A stretch of DNA of 64,000 bases from Pomacea canaliculata (GCF_003073045.1 NC_037602.1:8232464-8296463); one strand, 5' to 3'; positions 23,601-35,115 are shown, numbered from the stretch's first letter. Numbers and translations: made by a program. The notes: generated from the letters alone by a model not told the origin.

Positions 23601-26600
23601 TTGACAATTACCATTTCTTTCTGATGGTTTTTTTTTTTTTCGTTTTTACAGTGGTGGTTGAGGGTAGATGAATAGGCAAAAATTAATCTTGTTCAAGCTG
23701 CATACCTTACAAAGGAACAAGACCACCTTTATGATACTACTATGCTCAAGAATACCTGCTGTTTGGGAACATGGATGAATCAAGTGAAGAACTTGGCTAA
23801 TTTTTACTGGGTACACAGATGCAAATTATCTTTCGTCAAGAGGTGGACTTTGCTTTAACAAGGCTAATAAAATACGCACATAGCATTTCTTCCTGCATTA
23901 TCACTTTCTACATACAAATTAGGACTTAGATGTTTTGGCTAAATTAAAAAAATATTTCTAGTGACAATGAAATCCAACATTTTGAAGAATGTGGCAGCAA
24001 AACAGGTTCTTGTGGTGTTCAAACTTTTGCCACTTCAGTATCAGAAAACTGTAAATATTAGATAATGGACTTCCGTTCAAACCCACAGCAGTTTGTACCC
24101 AGTTATAAGGATCTAATTAGTAGCCAACTTACCAAGGATGTGAACCTTGCCCAGAACATTGAGTACATCCAGCAGTGAAGGGCTCCAATGAATGATGCGA
24201 GTTGTATCCAGCTGGATGAAACTCTTCTGAGCCTCTGAAAATATGGCACCTTCACATCCTGGTATATGAGCCATCACAACAAAGTCAGACTCTCTAAGCA
24301 ATTGCTTCATCAGCACTGGCTGGTCGAGAGGATGAAGGATAGAGTTGATAATGTACTCTGCATCACAGAGAAGATCGGCCACTGAGTTTGGATGGCTTCT
24401 GCTGAGAGGCAGAAGAGTCAAGTCTGACCTGAAGAAACAAACGTTTTTCAATCAAATATGGTGGTCAGTACAAAAGCTGCATTCCTTAACAACTATACCT
24501 AACCAAATAAGAGATTTAAAAGAGAAAAAAATCTTCATAAGAGCATTAAAATTAATAACCATTGATAAGAAGCACTCCAACCCCACCACCCTTTGAAAAT
24601 TCCCACAACTCCAAGCTCTCCCATTTAATCAGTAACTATTTAAGAACTAGCTAACATAAATTATGAAGCGTGCAAAGTAGATAAATTTAACTGTAAACTT
24701 CCAATTAATGTGGCACACAAGTACTAATAACTACAAATAATCATCAACCACCCTCAACCATCTGAATTTTCATTTTTAAAAAATGACGCTATCTTGAATT
24801 GCCCTTGTGGATAAATAAAGTTGTGATGCTAAAAGTTAACCAGTGATACTTTCAACAGACACTACACCTTCATACATTTATCTCCTTTATCTCCAGCCTG
24901 AGAATCAGTCACAGCTTTTGGTAAAAGCTTACCACTGCTTTGGGTGAGGTATGATGTGTCTCACTCTCTGAACTGCTAGGTCTTTAATCTTCAGCAACAG
25001 GTGAGGGTTAAAGAATGGAGAGTTGATGACTGGCTTGAACTGTCCTCCTATGTGAGTAAAGTAATTTCACAATAAGGCATCAAGTGTGATTAAGCTATAA
25101 ATGCATCAATGTATGGAAAAAATTGGTAAGCACTTAGTTTGCAATGTAAGTCTGTATTGAGAATGATGAAGTAGCATGTCACTTTATATGACTATACTAT
25201 TTTTTGGATACTACACAATAGTGGACTTTTAAAAGTGCTGTTCATATACAGTATTTACCTTTTAATGAAACTTGCTTTTCCACATTATCCACAAGGTGTG
25301 GAACGTGCCTTGGCACACCAATCACTGCCAGGAAATCTGTCAAAATGGCGAGGATGTAGATGTTTGGACCTAAGCGGTAAACCTCATCAACCTTTAAATG
25401 GACCAGAGCCACCAGGTATCTGCAACCTGAAATGGATATATTTGAAAGAAACCTTGCAACAGCTTTTTAACAGCTATTTAAAGAGCAGAGATGGGGCTTG
25501 AATGTTAAGTGAAATTGTAGGACATGGATTTCACATGAGACTTACATGGAAACCATGACAATATTATAGTAGTATGGAACACGGCACTCATACACATGCA
25601 CAGAGGGAAAGGAAACAGGTACATACATGGCGATGGGGGGGTAGCTACTGGCCGGGTGACAACCCAGTGACCAAAAGAGAGCGAGAGGGGGTCAACTAGT
25701 GACAGGTGGTGGTGCAGAATACAAGTCATTACTGCAACTGCCAAGAAAGATGTCATACTTCTCTCTAGATCATCTATCCAGCAGCCTGCAATTGAGCTCA
25801 GGGTGTATGCCACTTGTATACATTGTTTCTGCGTCAAACAACCATCATAGTAAGCTGCAGCCAAAACCCCCAGACCCCCTTCAGCCACTGCTGCCCATCT
25901 ACCACAGGCCTGTCTCATAATCTCTGCTAGTCCTGTGAACACAATATTTTTAAGAGTTTATGATGGGCATCAAGAAAGTTTGTGCCATTATTAATACAAA
26001 TTTTTTAAAAATGTGTAGCATCTGAAAGGTCGCCTATTCAACATTTCTCGACATGAGCTGCCCTCTTAATGCATGTTTTAAGGGGCTAAATTGTTTTCTC
26101 AAATACAGACACCTAAGCCATCAGTACAGAAAATTTCTTTACTCACAGAATCAATCAGCTCTTCTAAGGACTTGGTTTTTCAATCCAAAGATTCTTTAAT
26201 TTTGCCAAATAACCAAAAGTTACAAGCAGCTAAGTCAGGTGAACAGAGAAGACTGAAGAATTCAAATAAATGCCCCTTGCATATTCAAGAAAAATTATAG
26301 GATGCAATGCTGTTTATGTCAGCCAAAAGTGGACAAATATATCTCATAGATGCAAATGGTAGACTAAGTACTCATTTCATTCTACCAGGTTACTGATATT
26401 TTTGCTAGTCTTTAAAGCTAACATACAGAAATTTTCAAATGTGGGGCTTAATGTTTGCTTCCCATTGACCTTGTGCTGTTACATGATGGCTGCTACTTTA
26501 TCAAGCTCTCTCACCGATCTGAACAGCAGTGCCAGTGATGATATGGGTGTGAGTCATACTTCCTCCATTGTTGGTTTCTTTGTCCAGCTTCTTGTGGGGC

Positions 26601-29600
26601 ATAGCCATGCACTCCAGAATTGTGTGGTATGCTCCCATACTCAGTTCTTCAAAGATCTGGTCAACATGGGTATGATGCACAAAAAAAATTCTAATGCATA
26701 ATGGCCATCTTCTAAACCATTAAAAGGAAATTTGAACCTGATGGTCAACATCCAATCCCAGGATTTTTGTTAAAAAAAAAAAAAAACCGTAACAAGGAAA
26801 TGGGAGTGTTGGAGTTAAACAAAAGTTTCTAACACGCTCTATTAATAGCTTTATACAAATGGTCTTCACTTGCAAACACACTGGCAAATCAGCAAAATAC
26901 ACTAAAGCTTAACTAGCAACTCCTGCTTACTAAATAGTGACACACACCTTACAACAGTTGCCTCAGCGACACACACTGGTAATGGTGATACATGCCCCAT
27001 ATAGCTTCCATAACTGCTCTCATTCTCTTATCTCTCCACCACTTCTTGCTCTGACTGCGGCTACTTTTTCATCACTTACTATTCAAGGCTTATATACAAG
27101 TTCAAAGGTATCTAGTCAGAGCCAGAATTTACTCATCACGCAAACATTTACTCACACCAAACATTCCAGTTGACAAGGCTTATGGTATTCATTCATACTT
27201 GTACCTACTAGAAAAGTCTAGATGGACTGGGATAAAGCTATCCACTGACACCAGCCATGTCATAACGAGATCAAACACCCATTATAGCAGTGCTGGCTCC
27301 ACCCCACAAATGGCTTCATCCTTTAATTCATAACAAGCACACAAGCTAACCTTATCTGAAACTTTCATGGATTCTTCAAATGCTGGAATCTGCCAAAGCT
27401 CAGGATCAACAGACATTTCAACTGAAGAAAAATCACCCCAGAAGAAGACCAATGTCAGTGAAGGCTGAAAAACTTGACAAGGGAGCAATTTCTCACTTGC
27501 CAGTATCTCTGAAACAAAGCAGCAAGAAACCTTTAACCCTTTTGTTTACCTAAAGCATATACACAAATGTAGATGCAGTCCAAAATACTTTGTTGGGGAA
27601 GGAATTGTTTGACTAAAATGCAACTTGCCCATTTCTGGAGATATAATCATGTAGCCTCTTGTAGGCTGTAGTGTGTCTGAGGTAAGTACAGATTTTTCCA
27701 TCAGAAGCAGCATTTCAGGGTATAATCTGCTGGCATTCTCCACAGCTTTGCATATTCGATCCAGGCCCACACCACATCTTGCATATAATGGCAGAAGAAC
27801 AGTAGCAGGTGCTGCAGACCAAGAGATGCAAGATGACAGGCTGACTGAATATAATGTTCTAGAGAAAAAGGACAACTTGACAAAAAAAAAAAAAAAAAAA
27901 AAATAATAATCAAGTTCTAGAAATTCAAATTTTGTTTATGAGAGTGGTTTATTCTGACATTCGACCATTTTATGATTCCAAGGTTCAAAATGTCATGTCT
28001 CAAAAATGTACTTTTGATATTCATGTTTAAAACTCATGCTATGACATTATATGGTACATCATGGATGGAACTGAAAGGGAGATAAATAAAACAGGTAACC
28101 ATACGGGTAGTTTGTGGCCATTTGCATCTGAAGGGGACCAGCACCACACATCCACTTGTTCCGCCAAGTCCCCTGCTTATAACCACTGTGGCACCATCTG
28201 AAATTGAAACAAATTCACTGTCACTGAAAAATGTTCCTACAAGATGTCTAGCTTTTATGAGTCCCAGACAATGAAGCATGCATCAATAACACTACTCTGC
28301 ATGTTTTATCCTCATCCCAAGTTTTTTCCCCCTAATACTCGCTTGTTTTGGGTATTCTTACCCCTGAGGTTACTTAATATTGGTGATACAACTGACCAGT
28401 CTTAGATATATCATGAAAAATAACACCTGATCAGTTGCTATGTCCAATTTGAAACTTTGACACTTTCTGAAACAAAGACATCAGAAATCCAGACTACTTA
28501 ATGCATTGCTACTACTTCTATTGATGCAACATAATCTGTTGATCAACACGCTTAATGGTGGAAAAAGCATGTAAGTCTGAAAGTCTCATCACTAGGCTAG
28601 CTGACTCTTTTCTGGTAGTAATTTTTTCTGTTTTTGATCATGTTCAGTTTTATCACCTTTTCTGAGCACTATATATGGTCTACTAAATGTAACATCATGC
28701 TTTTATCAATATTTCAGAGACCAATTTTTGTGAGCACCTTTTATAGATGTATGACCATCTTTCACAGCTTCTGCAGGGGCATCACTTGCATGATAAGTCG
28801 TATCCAGCAGGTCAGTAATTCTGCTGGTAAAGCAGTGAGGGACCCAATCACAATGCATGGCAAACACACTGACAATGATTGAGACTAGCCCTGCAAACCA
28901 CAATAAATTAAACTTAACTGAAACAAAAAAGTAAGGTAAAGTAAAGAAAAAAATAAAATCTACTTTTAACATTTAATATCTTGGCCAAATTTAAAAAAAA
29001 TCATACCAATGATTAGGTATTTTACAGAAATAAGCAAAAGTGCAAGTTTAGAATACTTTCATCCAATTCATTTCGTGTTTTTCTAAGATACAGAAGGTAC
29101 ATTCATAGTCAAGTTACAAATGGCAAGATATTACATGAACTAGCTGGGGCATTAAAATGTGTACTTGCTTCCATCTACCTCATCTATGTATACATATATC
29201 TGAATGCATTTCATGTTTTCTACCTGCTGCACTTTGGCAGTGCCCAATGGCATTAGTGCTTGCAGCACAGATGACCTCTTTATCGATTTTCTTGCCTTTT
29301 AGTAGGGTCTTTACAAGTCTTTTCATCTGTTCTTCATCAACTGCCTGAAGATTTTCAAAGTTTATATTTAATATACATACAGCAGTTAACTATTTGTAGG
29401 TAAAAATAAAATTATTTGTTGTATGTTGCACTAAAAAAGGCCAATACCTATCATCAACAACTTCCCCCCAAAAACCCTACACTTGCTCAAAGGATACCCA
29501 TCACATACAACCCCTCTCACCTCATTCCCCTTGCCACACACAGTCCATCCTCGTGCTATCTCCCCTAAATAATTACACTAATGATCTTTAAATGTAGACC

Positions 29601-32600
29601 TGAACTCCAGGGCCACTTGATTCAATGTATAGAATGTCTTCAAGATCAACTCCTGAATTCCTGCATGTTTCCTTGATAAGCTTTACCATGGAGTTGCAAT
29701 CAATATGAGATGTGCCTGCACACATGTTCCATACCATAGGATTCTTAAACAATTGTTTAAAACAGTAAGATTTTAATTATACAGGCTAAGCCAAATCTGG
29801 TAAAATGTCAAACTTTAAGGATGGATAAGGGAAGTCAAACTTTTAAATTAATTTTTTAGATTAAGGACTATTAAATTTAATTTCATCTTTATTGTTATTT
29901 CACTTATTTCATCACTCTGCAGCATATTTTCTGAAAATTTAAAATGAGAACAAACCGCTTTCCCTGGAACCATCTGAGCTGATCCCAACTCCAAGAAGCA
30001 AAGAGTAGATTCTGTTGCAGCGCAGCATCTCCCTGACACATAACATGCATTTCTTAGCAACACAAAGAAATGTTAGGGAAATAATTCAATTAGACAAATG
30101 TAGCTGAAAATGTTAATCTTGGTCTTCTGTGCTGTAACACTTCTTGAAATGAAGTTTACCATTAGTGTAAACAAATTTAAGCTGATCCTTATGGCAATGA
30201 GCCCTTTGTAAATGTTTGTATCACCTGCAAAAAATTGTCACACTTTGTCATAATGTGATAATGTGATAGCACTAACATTTTCCTGCTAGCAAAAACCCTT
30301 CACTCACTCATCCACATCATTTATAAAGCACTATAATAGTTTGATATTTTCAATGCTTAGAAAAAAATTCAGGAAAAGTTTCAAGGTGGTCAGATCAAAG
30401 AAAATGTTCAAGTAAATATGAGCCTTCAGCTTAATGATAGTGCTTTTGTAATCAATAGTAACTGGTGTACTTTGAAATTGCATTCATAAATAAATTTCCT
30501 GTATTTTATTAAAGTCAAAAGTACCGTGTCAAGATGATAGCTGCAACACCATCTGACTGTGAACCACAAGAAAGTCCATCTGATCCCAAGCTCAAGTATT
30601 CCAGTCCCTGGGCCACCAGTGGATTAACAACAAGGTTCCCACCTGTACCCTCAACACCACTTGTTTAATTAATCTGCACAGGTTGTGAATTATATGAAAA
30701 TTTTCATAAAATACCAGTTTACGCTGACAACACCTGTGAAATTGAAGAACACATTCATAAATTTTTTGGGGATATCAGCAAGTTTCTGATATACATTCTC
30801 AAAATCTAATGATGAATATCACCTCTACATACAACACCTCTACAAGTGGATAGCGCTTTAAAATAGAGGAACATAATTGTCTTTCACTAACGGACAAATT
30901 TGCGGTCTCTCACTTTCGCTCAATCCAAGGTCTACTAGATACTATATATTGGCCAGTGTGCAGTGGTCTTTTAAGTAGAAAACTGGCTGACAAGCAGATT
31001 TATCACAGAAAAACAAAATACATAGTAGAAAATTATATTCAGTGAGGTCTTGAATCTAGGAACAAATGCACTTTATTTTGGACAAACAGTATGGAAATGC
31101 TTTTCAACTTCACATTTATTCACCTGCTACAATGGCATAATGAACTGCCCCTCTCTGCAAGTCACGTACTGCGATGTCAACAGCAACCAATGAGGAGTTG
31201 GTGTCTGCATCGACACCAACTGATGGGCCGTATGTTCCCAGTAGATGACTAATATGACTTGGCACATTGGAACTTCTAGCTTCTGTTAAACAGTTCAGTG
31301 CCATTGATTTGTAACTTTTTCTGAGGATAGTGCAAGCTATTTCTAGTTCAAAGCACATTTCAATTTTGCACAATTTGTGGGTCAAACCCTAGACAATTGT
31401 AAAAGACAAGGTTTAATAATAGAATTTTTACAGTGCAAATTCCTGTGTGGCTAGGAGGTCAATGTGCTGCACCTGAAAGACTACAAATAAACTGACACTT
31501 TAAGCAAGCAGATGACAAATTAAATATGAACTAAAGTGCATAAACATGTAGGCTTATAATCCTTAGTATACAAGTATGACTTCGCATATATTACATACAA
31601 AGCAAAACTATTTTTAAAACCAATCCTGTAACACAGAAGTTACTGACCCCAAAAGGTTTTGAACTGTTTGGATGTGAGGACAGAATCTAAATATGATGAC
31701 TGTGCAATGTAGAGTCCAGCTGGCTCAGAAGAACTTTGGAAAGTGGACAGAGGCAAGCCAGAGTCTAGGACAGCTTCATAAATGACCTCCAGAAGATGTC
31801 TAAGAATTGGGTTGCCAGAAAAAGTCTGTTAACAGAAGATCGAAATGTTGATGAGTCTGTGCCATTTCATTAATTTTATGCTGGACTAATGGGCTGATAA
31901 TCACTTACCTAGCAGATGCTTGAAAATTAATTTCTCAATAAGTTAAGGGAGAGAACGGGGTGAACGAGGGAGATGGGAGTAAAAACCAACAAAAACTGAG
32001 TTGAGAGAGCTGGAGACGAAACTTCAACCAGCTGTTTCCTACCACATAAAAGGGTACACATTGCATAAAATAAAAATTACATAAATGCTCATGAAGTGGC
32101 TTCCTTCCCCTCCAAGCCATCCACTTTTAGAATATGGTCAATAAATTCCTCAACTTTATCTGTTCTGAAGACTTCCAGCAATTTTAACTTTAGGTCTGAA
32201 AAATTCCTTTGATTTTATGGATAAGAAACACTGTATTTCTACTTTCATCCATTTTCTGGCTGGAAATCCTCACCTTTGTGTCAGAAAAATACCAAAAGTC
32301 AGCATCAAATCCATCCTCATTTTTAATCCGACCAACACTTTTAGGTAAGTAGGGCAAGCAAGTGTTGGGCCACCGTGCAGGGCTCTGTCCTGTAATCCCC
32401 GACTCTCCATAAACCTTCAGCTGCTCCCACAGTTCCTGAAATTTTAAAGGATGTAGCAATATGAAACCAAAAAAAAAAAAAAGCATACCATAAACAATGA
32501 CTGTTTCTTGTAATGTTAAAAATAATGTAAGGTTGTTACAAAATGGAAGTTTTTAAAAACTGACCATTGCAGCAGCCGAATTTTGGGGTTACTCAAAGAA

Positions 32601-32888
32601 CAGTCAGTGTCAGGCTGCCTGGGAGTGTACACATTGCAAAAGTGTTGACACACTGTGGTTAAACTATGGCTTTACCATTTACTTTATAAAGAGCTGTACA
32701 AGAGAACTTTTAATATTATTTATCAACCTGCTTAAGTCATAAAGCAGACATAACATATTTCTAACCTCCACATTGTTGGCATTTGGAAATCTGCCTGCTA
32801 TTCCCACAAGATACACTCCCCTGACAGTTCTTATTGATGCCCGAATTTCCTTTTGTCCAGGCTGCATGATACTTGCGGTTGATCCCAT
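8592..32888 (-). CDS. Fatty-acid-synthase-like protein with inactivated synthase domains and an intact thioesterase (about 3,250 aa)
   Basis: Start codon 32886-32888, in an exon whose 5' border (32901) looks like an acceptor, so a non-coding exon probably lies upstream. Coding exons: 32766-32888, 32274-32435, 31648-31825, 31124-31282, 30525-30642, 29956-30032, 29600-29715, 29224-29344, 28756-28890, 28105-28197, 27614-27811, 27351-27508, 26515-26656, 25723-25932, 25259-25381, 24933-25047, 24133-24428, 23121-23261, 22512-22627, 20989-21187, 20231-20312, 19706-19953, 18717-19374, 18505-18557, 18214-18360, 17899-18099, 17500-17729, 17011-17205, 14563-16737, 12381-14134, 11460-11626, 10634-10739, 10006-10126, 9441-9697, 9054-9247, 8592-8785. 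Phases agree and the total is divisible by three. Least certain borders: 31282, 27614, 25723 and 25381. By resemblance to animal FAS the order is KS, MAT, DH, short linker, ER, a long Ser/Gln-rich region, TE. KS, MAT, DH and ER lack key residues; KR and a normal ACP are not seen. Open frames across 36 exons argue against a pseudogene. It may act as a cytosolic hydrolase/scaffold (inference). Confidence 0.85.
10780..11130 (+). mobile_element. LINE reverse-transcriptase fragment (non-LTR)
   Basis: Reads on the plus strand inside an intron of the FAS-like gene. Pieces such as LNDDKTELL, LGVILD, TFHQQISHVCRIAYLELCRI match the downstream RT and thumb region of CR1/jockey-type LINEs. Several frame breaks are present, so it is a dead 5'-truncated remnant. 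A relative lies at 34795-35115. Confidence 0.7.
15143..15235 (-). repeat. 27-bp in-frame tandem repeat inside the disordered region
   Basis: Three 27-bp units (15143-15169, 15170-15196, 15197-15223) plus a partial fourth encode 9-residue repeats of the form DLCSSATGA, DLCSSTTGT, with Tyr for Cys in one. Because the unit is a multiple of three, copy-number change keeps the frame. It is consistent with a rapidly evolving unstructured segment. Confidence 0.8.
16804..16978. mobile_element. 175-bp MITE with terminal inverted repeats
   Basis: CAGGGCTTCTG at 16804-16814 is matched by its inverse CAGAAGCCCTG at 16968-16978. Inside are GGACCCCTT and GGGGTCC motifs able to pair. It makes up most of a 273-bp intron of the FAS-like gene. 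AACTG directly flanks both sides and may be a 5-bp target duplication, but the surrounding ACATTT sequence is also similar, so the superfamily is unclear. Confidence 0.65.
17500..19300 (-). other. Short linker and enoyl reductase (ER)-like block
   Basis: Residues about 1125-1535. The region that in animal FAS holds the inactive methyltransferase plus linker (well over 400 aa) is cut to under 200 residues here. ER landmarks follow: HGVIAETQQQVAGF (FAS FSGRDASGKRVMGL), a segment ending LQVSVP (EEAASVP), TILVYPPFDSLSLTLL and CQVFALTQGSA (CRVFTTVGSA). The NADPH-binding loop HSGSGGVGQAA is replaced by YPPFDSLSLTL, with no glycine left, so reductase activity is not expected. Exon 18505-18557 is only 53 bp and rests on phase and alignment. 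Confidence 0.72.
21397..21900 (-). mobile_element. LINE reverse-transcriptase fragment with YADD box
   Basis: On the minus strand the translation contains FIDFSKAFH (RT motif A), GVKHGCMLSPELFSIFLSEL (motif B region), MYADDIAIVADSP (catalytic motif) and WELKVNMDKTK. This order is typical of non-LTR retrotransposon RT. The 5' part carries stops and the rest is missing. It sits in the intron between exons 22512-22627 and 20989-21187 of the FAS-like gene, in the gene's orientation. Confidence 0.85.
22709..22917 (-). mobile_element. tRNA-derived SINE, copy 2 (most complete)
   Basis: Read on the minus strand it starts GGGCGCCCAGTAGGGTAGTG, has the A-box-like GTGGTTACAACACTTGC and the B-box-like GGTTCAGATC, then a central CCGGATACATTGGTTTC block and a tail with GGTGAAAGCACTTTC. 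The head is tRNA-like but includes SINE body, so it is not a working tRNA gene. It lies in an intron of the FAS-like gene. Confidence 0.75.
24133..27811 (-). other. Linker and malonyl/acetyltransferase (MAT)-like block
   Basis: Residues about 430-840. The KS-MAT linker ends in TRGYMIISPEM (FAS: FRGYAVLGGE). The MAT core follows: LVFFWGDFSS, then TAVQIGLAEIMRQACG, EGGLGVLAAAYYDGCLTQ, GGQFKPVINSPFF and DLTLLPLSRSHPNS. The nucleophile elbow GHSLGEV is EGGLGVL here, so Ser is Gly, and the catalytic His of GGMAFHSYF is missing in GGQFKPVINSPFF. Acyl transfer is not expected. The exon 26515-26656 sits beside a mariner fragment but is host coding sequence. Where exon 25723-25932 ends is uncertain; donors at 25733 or 25759 are alternatives. 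Confidence 0.75.
25965..26290 (-). mobile_element. Decayed mariner-like DNA transposon fragment
   Basis: On the minus strand, SPDLAACNFWLFGKIKESL matches the SPDLAPCDFFLF block around the last catalytic Asp of mariner-family transposases, followed by KSLEELIDSVSKEI. At least two in-frame stops and loss of the N-terminal part show it is dead. The sequence TGGCACAAACTTTCTTGATG near 25980 may be part of a terminal repeat. It lies in the intron between the 26515-26656 and 25723-25932 exons. Confidence 0.65.
28105..32888 (-). other. Ketoacyl synthase (KS)-like block of the FAS-like gene
   Basis: Residues about 25-425. Landmarks match FAS KS: VGIAGRFPNANN near the start, FDADFW, LLEVIYEAVLDSG, YGPSVGVDADTNSSL (31188-31211 covers DADTNSSL), GSDGLSCGSQSDGVAAI, YIESSGPG, STNAIGHCQSAAG and a GLGGTSGCVVLV end. 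In active enzymes the nucleophile lies in DTACSSSL; here the aligned Cys is Thr. The first catalytic His (AHGTGT) is replaced by Ser in SSGPG; the second His (GHPEPASG) is retained in GHCQSAAG; and the Lys of KSN is Thr. Condensing activity is not expected. Confidence 0.8.
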
Positions 32889-32901
32889 CTTGCCCCTGGC
32901 A

Positions 32902-34508
32902 CTGCAAAAGAATCAAGGGCAAGTTTTCAGAATGGAGAAGGAAGCAAGTGCAAAGAATGTCTGGGTTCTTTCAATGAACAGTTAATGTCCAAAGTTCTTT
33001 AACAAGGCTTAAAATTTAAAGTTTACTTGAGAATGCAACTTGGAAAAGCTAGAAAAATTATCTTTCAGCCGTCATAATAAGTCCTTGCTACCTATGATGA
33101 CAATCATTAAGGGAATAACACACACACAAGATAGACCAGTCTAACAAGGATTCAATGGGTCTCCTGATGACTGTTCAAAGCATTCCCCTTTATGTACTAG
33201 AGTGATGGAATGGATTTTAAAGATTTGGCATTATCATAGTCCAAAGACTTCCCACCTTCACACATTTGTGTAAACAAATTTTGCGATTGTAAAGAGAAAA
33301 AAGCTTGTCCCACATTTCATCTTTTCCAGTGCTTGCTACCCTTACATAACTGAATTAGACCAATGGTTTACAAGTAAGCTATAAATCAATTTCTGCATAA
33401 ACTTTATACAACACTTTTTCTCAAACTTTGTGCATTGTGGCGGATTTCCAGTCTGATACCTGGTTAGTTCTTGTTACCTGTTGCATAACAAATCGAGGGC
33501 TTTTTAGCCATTGCTACAAGAGAGTGAAAATAAGAACTTTTATTTTAGGTGCTTACTTTCAGTGCAGCAGTCGAGTCTGGAAGACAATGCTTAAAATTCC
33601 ATCCCACCGGTATATTTCATACAATAAATGAAAAAATCGGAAACTTTTGAAAACGAGATTTCACACCCACACACACCACTGCTCCCTACCCCCATAATCC
33701 CATCCTGGGTACAGATGCGTTATTCGTGTGACTAAAGTGGTATTTAGGTAGAGCTGAGAAAATTGAACAGATTGGGGTGAGGAAGGGGAGGGGGAGTTGT
33801 GTGCCTTTACTAAAGTTTTATGAATCGGATGATTGGGACTTTTCATTGGTTTTTTTTTATTTTTTTTTTTTAACATCGGTTAAAATGAGGCCCGACAGTG
33901 TAAGACTCTTGGCGTCTCATGCCACCCGAGTAACGAATTTGTTTACTTTGCTGACCATCACACACGGCACCCCCCCCCAAAAAAAAAAAAAAAACCACAA
34001 AAAACCAACACAACAGCAACAAAAAATTAACACCAACCTGTGATTTCCCTACAAATGTGATACAAGCCATATTATCTAACAGTCTGCAACACAAAATAAT
34101 CACCAACCCTGTTCCAAACTCTGGTGTCACTCGTGAAGAACCATCACGCAAACTTCAAGGTGTGTGCCAGTTGTTGCACCAGCTACTGGCGGTGGAAATT
34201 CCGGAAGTGACGACATCAAGCTGACGAGTGATCACTTGATTGTTCTCTGGACCAGAGCTTCGGGTTCAAATCTCGTCACGCTGGACGAGACCCGGTGGAG
34301 CGAGTAAAAGCGATGTTCTCTGTATGCACGAACAAGTCGTATAAGCAGGCGACACCGTCACAGATGTAGTCACATCTCACAAGCCGAGCGAGAAAAGTCG
34401 ACAAACACGCTCAACCATGCAATCATAAGGAGAGGCGGTTAATGTTCTCAATTAAAGGAGAGAAAGTCGTCTCAGGGTTCGAAAGTTAGCTTGGTTACTT
34501 CGGGAAAG
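32902..34508. other. Upstream region of the FAS-like gene
   Basis: No supported coding exon. The acceptor-like TTCTTTTGCAG just upstream (minus strand) of the first coding exon implies a 5' UTR exon somewhere here. The minus-strand frame 33870-34151 is open but matches nothing known to me. A-rich and C-rich runs occur near 33970. Confidence 0.45.
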
Positions 34509-34641
34509 TGCTTAGACCTAAAGATGATATCCCACTATAAGGGGAGAGGGAGGAAACCGGTGTACCCGGGGAAAAAACCCCGATGGCTGGCCCTGTGAAC
34601 AGGTGTCATTATACAGAGAGTGCCCCGAGACGAGATATGAC
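34509..34641 (-). mobile_element. SINE copy 3, head missing
   Basis: Shares with the copies at 2181 and 22709 the AAGTGCTT tail, the GGTACACCGG-type central block and the ACACCTGTTCACAGGGCCAGCC stretch (given in parts: ACACCTGTT, GGGCCAGCC). It ends before the tRNA-like head. Orientation is the same as copy 2. Confidence 0.65.
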
Positions 34642-34794
34642 AAATTCGCCTCCACATGCGCAAAGTTTTGAAACATCTTCGGCATACAGGATTGTATTTC
34701 TGATATTAGACTAGGGATGGACCACAACAAGTTAAAACTAAATGACAACCCCACCCCCCACCCCCCAAAAAAAAAAGCTTTTATTTTTTTTTTT

Positions 34795-35115
34795 TCACAG
34801 AAGAGAGCAAGAGTTTACCCTTCACTGCCTGTCTCTGTTCGAGTAGACGGTGCCGATGTTCTTTTTGTTACTTCAGCGTGTTACTTAGGTTACATAATGT
34901 CTGCTGACATGTCTCTTGATGAACATATGTTTCTCACATGATTACCATGAGCTTCGAAAGATCAGCCCCATTCGTCATACTCTGCCCATCTCAACCACGA
35001 ACATTCTCATCTGCTCATTTGCTCTGTCTAAACTAGACTACTGCAACTCTCTTGTCCACAGGACCTCATTGATAAGCTTCAAAAAGTCCACAGCTTTGTA
35101 TGTGCTGGTTCCTGC
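34795..35115 (+). mobile_element. LINE 3' reverse-transcriptase fragment
   Basis: Plus-strand pieces VRVDGADVLFVTSACYLGYI, MSADMSLDEH, YHELRKISPIRHTL and LSKLDYCNSL in slightly shifted frames match the C-terminal RT/thumb region of CR1/jockey-type LINEs. It is broken by at least one frameshift. It is the same broad family as the fragment at 10780-11130. Confidence 0.75.

Noticed and set aside
26402-26701. Region first read as part of the neighbouring mariner transposase
   Set aside because: On the minus strand 26515-26656 has correct acceptor, donor and phase and encodes TAVQIG, matching TAIQIG of FAS MAT; it is an exon. Only 25965-26290 is transposon.
8592-32888. The FAS-like gene as a pseudogene
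   Set aside because: All 36 exons stay open with matching phases, including two of about 2 kb, and the thioesterase triad is intact; neutral decay should have left stops.
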